The notes below the pieces were generated by a model. The model was not told where the DNA came from and did not search any database. It saw nothing but the letters and a program-made list of their open reading frames with translations. A stretch of 21,934 nucleotides of DNA from contig RSEH01000415.1 of assembly GCA_006503475.1 (NCBI GenBank), forward strand, positions 1-21,934. The letters are read 5' to 3'. The position numbers were made by a program, and so were the translations under genes. The DNA comes from Stentor roeselii (Eukaryota > Ciliophora > Heterotrichea > Heterotrichida > Stentoridae). This document shows, in pieces, positions 8,636 through 16,347 of the stretch (position 1 is its first letter; each line of letters opens with the position of its first letter).

Positions 8636-9187
8636 CTATTTTATATAGTTGCTAAAAATATCCGGATCATCAAAGTTCAGGTCCACGTCTTTACTTTCTT
8701 GGGTCTGCTTGGCAAGGACTCCTCTCCGATGAATGACAAAACCATAAATCAAATGAGTCGATATCAGAATGACCAAGTAAGGCACATATAAACCCACTGC
8801 TACCACATCAGACAATCCGAAAAAGACTGCCAAGACAATTCCTTGCATTAAAGCTGCACCGCTTAAAACCAATGCAAACCTTTATAATCCATACAAAGAG
8901 TGACGATAAAAAAACATCATCTTGCAGGCACAAGAGGCTAAAGTGACTTGAACCAGTGCTCCAACATTGATCAAAACACTTAAATTCGATGAACTTGCTG
9001 ATAATGCAAGTCCAGTACTGACTGCAGAAAAAACACTTCCAACAACCCAAAAGCAAGGCAATAAATAGTTACTAGGTCGCTTTAACCTAAATAAATCCTA
9101 CAGTTTCCAAGGGTACTGCTCTAAAACGTAAGCCAAGGCAAAGGTCTGCACGAGAAGCCAGATAAGAATGAGACTATCAGCTTGCAT
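8636..9187 (-). pseudogene. Five-span membrane protein frame interrupted by two in-frame stop codons
   Basis: From ATG 9185-9187 to TAG 8636-8638 a single frame of 184 codons runs without a frameshift, but codon 30 is TAG (9098-9100) and codon 102 is TAA (8882-8884). Read through, it encodes five hydrophobic spans (about residues 5-22, 41-62, 69-93, 104-122, 125-150) and a short acidic tail ending SNYIK. The loop after span 1 (LKRPSNYLLPCFWVVG) and the block AVFFGL...VPYLVILISTHLIYGF loosely recall TspO/MBR proteins, which also have five spans and similar length. That is only a suggestion. Both stops are one C-to-T change away from Gln codons (CAG, CAA). The simplest reading is a young pseudogene; stop-codon reading as Gln is an alternative that the intact neighbouring genes do not support. 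The frame ends flush against the epimerase stop. Confidence 0.6.
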
Positions 9188-9235
9188 TAACTATAATCCA
9201 AGTATCTTAATAAGATTTTTGCCTACATTTAACTA

Positions 9236-10231
9236 TTAAGCCCAAAAATAACTCAAGAAAGCGACGATCACTGCTAGTAAGCCCAAAACTTTCCAAAGAG
9301 AAGTACCTGTTTTGATAAGTTTGTAAGAATAATCTGCACTTCCTACCATCACTGCTGAGCCATTCTCGTTAAAGTCACAACAAGTTGCTGGCATTTCAAA
9401 AACTGTTTCTTTTAGTTTGATTGAAAAGGTTTTCATGTCAACTAAGATTATTTCTCCTGAACCTGTTCCGACTGCTGTTGTTTCGCCTGATCTACTTGGC
9501 TTTGCCATTCCTGCGGAAGAATTGCATACTTTAAGAGAGTCTATTGGAGAGAAGTTGCTTATAATGTCCCATTTGTTCAGGTAAGTTGAGTTTCGAGTGG
9601 TTGAAAGAGTTATTAATTTGTTTTGGATCACGAAACATGATTTTAGCATCATTTTAGATGATGGACTTTCTGAAAATTGAAGAGTTTTCAGCTTTTCACC
9701 TGATTTTGATGAGAAAACAGCACAGGATGATGGCTTTAAACAAGCAAAGATGTAGTTTGATGAACCTTCACATGAGGCTATTTCTGAACCTGTAAAAATT
9801 TCTAACACTTTTGAAGAGATGCCTACTTTCTCAACATTCCACACAGAAATCACTCCTTCTTCACCAGCCGAAATAACACGAGAATCATTTTCATAAGGTT
9901 TAACAATCGATACAGTTTTCACCTTTTCACTTTGAAACCTATGTTGAAGTCGAATTTTGGCATCTTCAGTAACCGAGTAAAAAGCGATATCTTTTCCAAG
10001 TCCTCCAACAATAATATTCGCGGTATTCAAATAATGAATCGAGTAAAGCAAATCATCTCCTGTGTCTAGAGAATCAACTTTTTCCATACTCGACGATTTG
10101 AAAATTAAGATCTCGTTTTTAAGAGCAAACTTCTTCCCACCCCCTCCTCCTGAAATAAGTACCCAATTCTTGCAAAAGCATAAACCAAAGATAGGAAAGT
10201 CAAGAGTTTTAGGTTTTCGCTTACAAGACAT
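9236..10231 (-). CDS. SEC12: Sec12/PREB-like WD40 protein with C-terminal membrane anchor
   Basis: This 331-residue protein has a beta-propeller-like body and a single C-terminal hydrophobic span (about 311-331, LWKVLGLLAVIVAFLSYFWA) with almost nothing after it, so it is a tail-anchored ER protein. Near the N-terminus PIFGLCFCKNWVLISGGGGG and KKFALKNEI match the Gly-rich K-loop region that in Sec12/PREB inserts into Sar1. Later blades include SRVISAGEEGVISVWNVEK and GTGSGEIILVDMKT. Sec12 is the guanine-nucleotide exchange factor for the GTPase Sar1 and starts COPII vesicle budding at the ER. The protein is shorter than the metazoan one (about 417), and blade signatures are weak, which is usual for Sec12. 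The start ATG is 10229-10231; the stop is TAA. It is divergent from the importin gene across a 284-base spacer. The main alternative is an unrelated tail-anchored WD40 protein. Confidence 0.75.
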   Translation of the reverse strand: MSCKRKPKTLDFPIFGLCFCKNWVLISGGGGGKKFALKNEILIFKSSSMEKVDSLDTGDDLLYSIHYLNTANIIVGGLGKDIAFYSVTEDAKIRLQHRFQSEKVKTVSIVKPYENDSRVISAGEEGVISVWNVEKVGISSKVLEIFTGSEIASCEGSSNYIFACLKPSSCAVFSSKSGEKLKTLQFSESPSSKMMLKSCFVIQNKLITLSTTRNSTYLNKWDIISNFSPIDSLKVCNSSAGMAKPSRSGETTAVGTGSGEIILVDMKTFSIKLKETVFEMPATCCDFNENGSAVMVGSADYSYKLIKTGTSLWKVLGLLAVIVAFLSYFWA

Positions 10232-10515
10232 TTGAGTTAATATGGAAGCAAAAGGCTAGAATTACAGCTCTTTAAGAATCCTTTAAATCCTCTTTACTCC
10301 CAATAATCATAAACCCATGAAAACTATTCCAACTTCAATAACTAAATTCCTATTCTCCTTTAAAACATCATCAATTCCTAAACCTCATCATCTTCCCCCA
10401 ACCATTCTTCCCATCCTCCAAATGATCCAAATCTGATCATCTTCACATCATCCTAAATAAAGTATCTAAACTAAACCAAATCCATGAATCAAGTGCATAT
10501 CTAATATATAGTAAA
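10232..10515. promoter_or_regulatory. G-poor divergent spacer between Sec12-like and importin-beta genes
   Basis: The 284 bases presumably hold both promoters. Composition is extreme: 10381-10440 has 24 C and only 2 G on the plus strand (A 17, T 17). No stable open frame or named promoter motif is seen. The sequence just before the importin start is AT-rich (TATATAGTAAAATG). Confidence 0.45.
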
Positions 10516-13011
10516 ATGAGTTTACTCTCTCAAATCCTACTCGAAGCCCAAACAATAGACCAGACTTCACGAGAAAAGGCGAAAAAAGCCTTAGAAGATC
10601 GTTCCCATACAAATCCAACTGGGTATCTTCTAGATCTTTCTACAGAACTGACGAACAACTCTAACCAGGCAAAGGTCCGTCAGCTGGCGGGGATCTTAAT
10701 CAAGAACCTGGTCCAAAATCTAACCCAAGACCCGTTGTTGGAAAATGTGTGGCAACGAGTGGACGCTGAGACCAAGACTCTTATAAGGAACAACACCCTC
10801 GGATCACTTGCCAGTGATGATAAGGACGTCAGGCTTATCGCTTCACAGGCAGTGTCGTCTTTAGCCTGTCTTGACATTCCACAAAACGACTGGCCGGAAG
10901 TACTTGGTATCTTGATCACGAATTCAACAAATATGAATAAAATCTTCAAAGTCTCTGCAATAAGAACTTTAGGATATATATGTGACGGGCTTCCTGAACA
11001 GTATGTTAGTAAATCACAGGCTGATTCGATTTTAACGGTTTTGGCTAGCAACTTAGACGTAAGCGAGCCGGATATTGATGTGAAGCTTGTTTCTTTAGCC
11101 TCTTTGAGAAATTCTTTGAAGTTCATCAGTGCCAATATGGCGAACGCGGAAGAAAGGTCTTTGATTTTAAACCTTCTTTATAGTTGTAGCACTCATTCAG
11201 AGGTGAGCGTGAGAAGAGAAGCGGTGATGATCATTTGTGATGTTGCAACAACTTACTATCAGTTTATTGAAAGTAACTTGATAGACTTGGGGAATTTGAC
11301 TTACGGGATTATTCGAGGATCTGATGTGGAGGTAGCGATTTATGCTATAGAATTTTGGAATCAGATTGCAGATGAAGAAGCTACTTTGATTTCGCTAGGA
11401 AAGCCTTCGAAAGGCTATATTTCGACTGCCGCAGCTAGTTTAGTCCCTCTGTTGCTTGAAAAGATTCACCTATTTGATGAAGATAACGATGAATGGAATA
11501 TTCATAAGGCTTGTGCTAGTACCTTAGGTTCAATTGCTATTATTGTTAATGATAATATACTGCAAATGGTCGGAGATTATATCTCAACTTGCATTCAAGA
11601 TCCAGACCCTCGAAAAAGAACCTCGGCTGCCGTCATCATCGGATTCGTATCTGAAGGGATAACTGATGCGAAACTTTTGATTCAGGTAGTGTTTAAGTCC
11701 TTACTTGGACTTTTGAATGACAGTTATTTGAAATTAAGGGAAACCTCTGCCTGGAGCTTGTCGAAACTTTGTGAGTTTCATGGAAAGACTATCATTGAAA
11801 ATGGGTTTTTCCTTCAGATCTTTCAGGAAATTATCAAGTTGCTTAAAGATGCTCCAACTATTGCAACTCATGCTTGTTGGACTATTGTAAACTTGTTTAA
11901 AAAAGGTGCTATTAATGATATGTTGGACCAGGAGATGATTCAGTGCATTTTGAGCTCTATTTTTGATGCAAGTTTGAGACCTGATGCTTATGATACTGGG
12001 CATGAACTGGTGATTGCAATTTATTGCAGTATCAACTCCATCATTGAAGAGGTTCCTGAAAAGTATTTCAGTTATTTTACTAACCAAATACCTGTTTTTA
12101 TACAGTTACTTGAAAATACTGTCACGAATCCAGTTCATGCTCCTGCTCAGGGACATCTTTGCTCAGCTATTCAAGCTATCTTTGGAAGATCTCAACTTGG
12201 AATGGTTGATGAGGTTAATGCTGATAAGTTCATGGATACTATCATTGGGATTTTTAAAATGAAAGGCACTGTCATCGAGGAAGGCCTACAAGCAATAGGT
12301 TCATTAGCCGAAAACATCTCCTCACGTTTCCTAAAATACCTAAATACCGTAATGCCATTCGTTATCTGGTGTATCGACAACTCATCCTCCTCCCTATGCA
12401 AATCAGGAGTGATCGCCTGCGGTGATTTTTCTCGTGCACTGGGTGAAGACTTCGGCCCTCAAATCCCATCAGTAATTCACAAGCTTCTATCAATTCTCGA
12501 GAACCAGCAGCAGATGTTTGAAGTAAAAATCCGAGTGATAGACACATTAGCCGATTTCGCATCACACAATGCCGGAATAACTTCTAATTACTTGCCAACT
12601 ATCTTTAAATTTATCGGCGGAGCAGCAGAACTAAGTTTAAATTTGAACAATGAAATAAATTCCGAGTATTTTGAATGTTTTTTACAGTTGCGAGAGGCGA
12701 TTATGAGTTTTTATGTAGGGATCATCCAGGGCCTTCATGACAAGAAACAAGAAGAAATCGTGAACGGGTACATGCCGGGAATAGTTGAATACGCACTTCA
12801 AGTAGTTCAAGATAGGTACAAGCCGAGCCTTGATATTCACATCGGGGCAATAGGACTCATTGGAGATATCGCGTCGTACTTCGGATCGAAATTGGTTCAG
12901 TTGATTCGCTCACCACTGGCTAATGACTATTTGGCAGCAGCTGCTAGGTTCGAGGATAAGACTATCAAGGAAATTCTAGCCTATACAAATGAAAGGATTA
13001 AACTTGTTTAG
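10516..13011 (+). CDS. KPNB1: Importin subunit beta-1 (karyopherin beta)
   Basis: The 831-residue alpha-solenoid is built of HEAT repeats and is close in length to animal and yeast importin beta (about 860-876). The N-terminal importin-beta region is recognisable: an ILLEAQTIDQTSREKAKKAL helix pair, then KVRQLAGILIKNLV, the family's (R)xxAxxxLKN block. Later helices such as CASTLGSIA, KRTSAAVIIGFVSEG, LRETSAWSLSKLCEF and ATHACWTIVNLF match the central HEAT repeats. It would carry importin-alpha/NLS cargo through nuclear pores and release it on binding Ran-GTP. The start is the ATG at 10516 (context GTAAAATGAG); the stop is TAG. There are no introns. Synonymous codon use changes sharply inside the gene: wobble positions at 11341-11400 are T9 A7 G4 C0, while 12301-12360 are A9 C8 T2 G1. 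Confidence 0.93.
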   Translation: MSLLSQILLEAQTIDQTSREKAKKALEDRSHTNPTGYLLDLSTELTNNSNQAKVRQLAGILIKNLVQNLTQDPLLENVWQRVDAETKTLIRNNTLGSLASDDKDVRLIASQAVSSLACLDIPQNDWPEVLGILITNSTNMNKIFKVSAIRTLGYICDGLPEQYVSKSQADSILTVLASNLDVSEPDIDVKLVSLASLRNSLKFISANMANAEERSLILNLLYSCSTHSEVSVRREAVMIICDVATTYYQFIESNLIDLGNLTYGIIRGSDVEVAIYAIEFWNQIADEEATLISLGKPSKGYISTAAASLVPLLLEKIHLFDEDNDEWNIHKACASTLGSIAIIVNDNILQMVGDYISTCIQDPDPRKRTSAAVIIGFVSEGITDAKLLIQVVFKSLLGLLNDSYLKLRETSAWSLSKLCEFHGKTIIENGFFLQIFQEIIKLLKDAPTIATHACWTIVNLFKKGAINDMLDQEMIQCILSSIFDASLRPDAYDTGHELVIAIYCSINSIIEEVPEKYFSYFTNQIPVFIQLLENTVTNPVHAPAQGHLCSAIQAIFGRSQLGMVDEVNADKFMDTIIGIFKMKGTVIEEGLQAIGSLAENISSRFLKYLNTVMPFVIWCIDNSSSSLCKSGVIACGDFSRALGEDFGPQIPSVIHKLLSILENQQQMFEVKIRVIDTLADFASHNAGITSNYLPTIFKFIGGAAELSLNLNNEINSEYFECFLQLREAIMSFYVGIIQGLHDKKQEEIVNGYMPGIVEYALQVVQDRYKPSLDIHIGAIGLIGDIASYFGSKLVQLIRSPLANDYLAAAARFEDKTIKEILAYTNERIKLV

Positions 13012-13698
13012 GTTGATTTGGTTTTCAATTAAAGTCTTATTTGATTTGATCTTAAATGGGATTTGGATTTTGAATTGAGAGGGGTTTGTGAGATATTTTT
13101 TAGTTTTGGGGAATTTGGGGTTACTGTAGAATGGATTGGGTTTATTAGAGATCTGAAGAAGGATTATTTTTATGTTTTTCTGGGGATTATGAGGATATTG
13201 AAGGTTTTAATTGATGCTTCTTGCAAGGTTTTGGGTTTGATCTGTTTGAAATACTGTGAAGGTCTACCTAAATGTTTTTTAGTCTTTTTGAGTGCTAATT
13301 TTAGCTAAACTCAAAGCAACTAACTTTTTCTAAAAGGTCTTACTAGCCTGGGTTTCATTTGTTTCACGATTAGCCCAAAATCACTTTTTCATCTCCGAGT
13401 TCTTGAAAGATTTTTACTTTTCTTTGGAGCTATTTTCTATTTTTTATAGAAAATCAGGTTTTTCTTGTGCTTATTGCTTAAAACATCGCTTGAGGCTTCA
13501 GCTTCTTTCGAAAACTCTGAAGAAAAGTGTTCTGCTAAGTTTTTATACTCTCAGTGGCTTCAATTGAAATATGATGAAAACTGATGCGATATTAACTCAT
13601 AATTTTATTAGAATTTATAGAATCTGTCGAATCGAGCTAATATTATATTCATGGAAATTTGGACCTGCTTCAGAAACATGCAAAAATATAAACGTTAA
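13012..13698. other. Non-coding spacer downstream of importin beta, strongly G/T-rich at first
   Basis: 13020-13310 is very G/T-rich on the plus strand (13081-13140: G 23, T 25, A 11, C 1), with G-runs at 13081-13084, 13108-13111, 13117-13120 and 13138-13140. An 81-codon frame at 13063-13308 begins with TTG and looks like a product of this composition, not a gene. 13310-13690 is AT-rich and includes a perfect 8-base inverted repeat at 13432-13454. A 62-codon ATG frame at 13571-13759 overlaps the next gene in another frame and is not supported. The spacer should hold the importin 3' end and the promoter of the 13699 gene. Confidence 0.45.
13432..13454. repeat. Perfect 8-base inverted repeat with 7-base T-rich loop
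   Basis: ATTTTCTA at 13432-13439 and TAGAAAAT at 13447-13454 can form a hairpin around a loop of six T and one A. It is AT-only apart from one G-C pair, so it is weak; it could mark a 3'-end or be chance in AT-rich DNA. Confidence 0.3.
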
Positions 13699-14094
13699 AT
13701 GGAAACCAAATTTAAAACACGGGGAAAAATTGTTAAAGACGTTGGAAGGAAATCATTGATGTTCGCGCCTGAGACTTCCAAGAATTTTGAATCAACTTGT
13801 AGGTACTTTAAAGGAGCGGAAACTGCAAGAAGTTTGAATAGTATTGGACTAAAAAAGTCACTTTCACACTTCAATGTTGACATTGAACCGATTTTTCAGC
13901 CTGTTCAAACTTCTCGAAACTCTTTAACAGACAAAAATTGTAAGTTTGAAGTTCTTAGCAGGAGACTTTCCCTTCCATCAAAACTAAAGCCCAGTCCAGT
14001 AATCCTCCCCTCCTTCTCCTCAAAATTCCTCCACAACTTATCAAAACTAGAGCACCGTTTAAAACTTTACTACCTAAACCAAAACTACCTATAA
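13699..14094 (+). CDS. Small basic protein, orphan
   Basis: The product is 131 residues, rich in Lys, Arg and Ser (METKFKTRGKIVKDVGRKSL at the start), with no membrane span, coiled coil or domain that I recognise. Support for a real gene is its ATG start, a protein-like composition and clean placement: its TAA stop lies 11 bases from the stop of the convergent EF-hand gene, the same tight tail-to-tail spacing seen at other pairs here. The C-terminal 40 residues use C/A-ending codons like neighbouring genes. The middle has a short IEPIFQPVQTSRNSL stretch typical of disordered linkers. Function unknown; possibly a microtubule- or nucleic-acid-associated basic protein, which is a guess from charge alone. 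Confidence 0.5.
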   Translation: METKFKTRGKIVKDVGRKSLMFAPETSKNFESTCRYFKGAETARSLNSIGLKKSLSHFNVDIEPIFQPVQTSRNSLTDKNCKFEVLSRRLSLPSKLKPSPVILPSFSSKFLHNLSKLEHRLKLYYLNQNYL

Positions 14095-14105
14095 ATAGTC
14101 TAAAC

Positions 14106-15638
14106 CTAATGTTTATCAAGATGAAGTTTGTATATAATCGATACAAAGTTCCCATTATACTCAAGCTGATGCGACAAGAGTGTACTAACAATATCAGAAA
14201 AAGTAATCTTTCCAGTATCAGCCGGGTCAACAAACTTAATAAGTCTTTCATTTTCTTCTAAAATATCGAGCATTGCCAAAAGTTCTGAAAACTGTTTAGC
14301 AGTGAGAAGACCAGTGTTCTCAGTATCAATAATCGAGAATTTTTCCCTAAAGGCCTCAAGAAGCTGGTCATGTCCAGTCACTTGAAACTCAAGAAGAAGG
14401 TTGACGAATGTCGAGTAACTTAAAGTCGACTTGCCTTGAGCCTTGGAAGCTCTTGACTGGCTTCGCTCAGCATGTTCGTTGAGAAGACTTATAAGGTACT
14501 GGCTGTCTGAAGGGGTGTACATGTAATTCACTATGTTTTTCCATTCTTCTTCTTCGAGGTCTCCTTGGGTCTTTGTTGAGAGAAGGTCACTGATTGCCTT
14601 TTCTTGCATGTAGGGAAATTTGTTCTTTAGGTGGATTTTTAATAGAAGGAGGGACTTGTTTTTCACGTCTTGGATTATGCTACGGTAGGACTCCTCGATT
14701 TGATGACGAAGAATCTTAGCGAATAGAAGGATGTCAGGGTCTTCCGCTTCGAACTTGTCCACGGCTTTGATCACGGCGTTGTACCAGTCGTTTTTTAAGG
14801 TTTTTAAACCGTATTTCTTGTTTAGGTATGAGTCCATGTATTGCTCCATTGTTTCTTTTGGTAAGTGCATCTGTGAGCACTTCAAATCATACTTTTCCTT
14901 ACTAGCATAAATATCATCAATAAACTCTTTCAACTGTTTCAAAGTTAAATCTTTAACAGTAGAAACCTGAGAAATCCTACTCGTGACTTTTTTAACATCA
15001 CGAGTTTTTTCCTTAACAACCTTTGGTGCAGAGTAGCTTCCAATATCCTTAGAAAGTGCACTATCCGCTTTTTCCTTCGACAAGCTGATAATCTTCTGCA
15101 AATACTTCTCATTCTCTTCCTGCAGCTGTTGCAACTGCAAATCCAAATCCTCAGGAACATCCCTAGACCTTTCCCTAAGCCTCGAGTTTTCTTCCCTTAA
15201 ACTTCTAACAGTACCTTCAAGTTCTTCAGCCGCAGCCAAAATCTGATTAACTTCATTTTTGCTTCTTTCCAATTCATCCTGCAAATAATTCAAACTTTCT
15301 CCAGACCCAGCAGATTCTTTAAAAATTCTTTGTATCTGAGTAAGTACTTCCACAAGGATTTTACTTGCACCAGTGTCTAAAGTTTTCACATAAGCACAAA
15401 TTTTTTCCCCACACATATTCCACAACTTATACCGAGCTTGAATAACCTCACTTCTAAAATCAGCAGATGAGGACTTTTTATTCGTCAGTTCTCCTAAAGC
15501 TTGTGAAATCGCTTTTTCGAAGGCTTGGGCTAAGACAGAGTCAGCCTCTGGATGCTTTTTTTTGAAGAGGGTTCTGATCTGGTCATAAGTATTCGCGATT
15601 TGTTCGAGGTCTTTAGGGTCAAATCCTGTTTCTTCCAT
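14106..15638 (-). CDS. Coiled-coil protein with C-terminal EF-hand pair
   Basis: This 510-residue protein has three parts. Residues about 1-110 are helical. About 115-205 is a coiled coil (ELEGTVRSLREENSRLRER, then QLQQLQEENEKYLQKI). About 225-350 is a compact helical block (LTLKQLKEFIDDIYASKEKY, LPKETMEQYMDSYLNKKYGL, LLFAKILRHQIEESYR) that I recall as a conserved block in EF-hand proteins of ciliated protists, without a settled name. The C-terminus carries two EF-hand-like loops, DTENTGLLTAKQF and DPADTGKITFSDI. Each keeps the first Asp and central Gly, but several ligand positions are poor, so calcium binding is uncertain in the first and plausible in the second. The likely role is structural or calcium-regulated in cilia or cortex. 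The start ATG is 15636-15638; the stop is TAG. The next minus-strand gene ends 64 bases upstream of this start. Confidence 0.85.
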   Translation of the reverse strand: MEETGFDPKDLEQIANTYDQIRTLFKKKHPEADSVLAQAFEKAISQALGELTNKKSSSADFRSEVIQARYKLWNMCGEKICAYVKTLDTGASKILVEVLTQIQRIFKESAGSGESLNYLQDELERSKNEVNQILAAAEELEGTVRSLREENSRLRERSRDVPEDLDLQLQQLQEENEKYLQKIISLSKEKADSALSKDIGSYSAPKVVKEKTRDVKKVTSRISQVSTVKDLTLKQLKEFIDDIYASKEKYDLKCSQMHLPKETMEQYMDSYLNKKYGLKTLKNDWYNAVIKAVDKFEAEDPDILLFAKILRHQIEESYRSIIQDVKNKSLLLLKIHLKNKFPYMQEKAISDLLSTKTQGDLEEEEWKNIVNYMYTPSDSQYLISLLNEHAERSQSRASKAQGKSTLSYSTFVNLLLEFQVTGHDQLLEAFREKFSIIDTENTGLLTAKQFSELLAMLDILEENERLIKFVDPADTGKITFSDIVSTLLSHQLEYNGNFVSIIYKLHLDKH

Positions 15639-15702
15639 TATTGTGAAGGAGTGGAGAGGATGTTAAGGTAGAGAAGATTAGTGAATAATGTCAAGTAATA
15701 GA

Positions 15703-16254
15703 CTAGTCTATTCGGTAGGTATAACTGTACTTGTAAGACCAGGCACCGTCAAAGGTTAATTCGCAGATTTCAGCTTTTGAGTTGGGTTTCACGTCAGTTG
15801 CGAAGACTGTTCTTCCACTTTCAGAACGGATGCCAGAGAGTTCCATTATCATGATTTCGAAGTGGATGGGTCTTTCGGTTTTATTGATTAGTTCAAAGAG
15901 AATTCGCTGTTCCAGGTCTTCTTGAGTTATGATCAGGTCGAGGTTCTCAGCGACTTGGACTTCTTTCACTAGAGCCTCGGGCTTTAGCTTCTGGTATTTG
16001 TATTCGAATTTATAGGAAAACTGCCCTTCCACTTGTAGTTGCATAAAAGAAAAAGAGGTCAATGGTAATACTTGGACCTGTTTTTCAAGTTCTCCGTCAG
16101 GGGACTTTACATTTACAGGCTGCTTTATTTGAAAGTCAACTAAAAACATAAAGTCAGTCTGGTTCTCTAAGAAAAAATCGATTAGTCCTTCAGAAAGTCT
16201 TTTCCGGATTCTCAGAAAGAGTCCAGAACAGATCATTTTTTGAATGTCTGACAT
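15703..16254 (-). CDS. Beta-rich protein made of two tandem copies of one domain
   Basis: The product is 183 residues with no signal peptide or span. It has an internal duplication. The first half runs DFFLENQTDFMFLVDFQI ... VLPLTSFSFMQLQVEGQFSY, KFEYKYQ. The second runs LFELINKTERPIHFEIMIME ... DVKPNSKAEICELTFDGAWS, YKYSYTYR. Both units end in G-aromatic-SYK-aromatic-x-Y-x-Y, so each is probably a beta-sandwich of about 70 residues. I do not recognise the family with confidence; beta-sandwich C-terminal domains of protist calpain-like proteins have a similar feel, which is a weak analogy. The start ATG is 16252-16254 (AATAATG context); the stop is TAG at 15703-15705. The phosphatase gene diverges from it, with about 50-90 bases between starts, so the pair likely shares a promoter. 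Confidence 0.75.
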   Translation of the reverse strand: MSDIQKMICSGLFLRIRKRLSEGLIDFFLENQTDFMFLVDFQIKQPVNVKSPDGELEKQVQVLPLTSFSFMQLQVEGQFSYKFEYKYQKLKPEALVKEVQVAENLDLIITQEDLEQRILFELINKTERPIHFEIMIMELSGIRSESGRTVFATDVKPNSKAEICELTFDGAWSYKYSYTYRID

Positions 16255-16347
16255 TATTAATTAACTTTGCTAAAGTTTGAGTTATTTCACAAGTTAATCT
16301 TGAAAATGAGATTTCAACATTTTTCTAATTTCTACTCTTTTAAAATA

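Noticed and set aside
13081-13140. Possible G-quadruplex or telomere-like G-runs
   Set aside because: Only four runs with loops of 23, 5 and 17 bases and no repeated telomere unit; explained by the local G/T-rich domain.
13063-13308. 81-codon plus-strand frame after importin beta
   Set aside because: It starts with TTG, has an amino-acid make-up dictated by the G/T-rich DNA (many Gly, Phe, Leu, Val) and no similarity to anything I know.
16267-16347. N-terminal extension of the phosphatase from 16267
   Set aside because: The codon at 16267 is TTG and would leave only 12 bases to the divergent gene; the extension reads like translated AT-rich leader.
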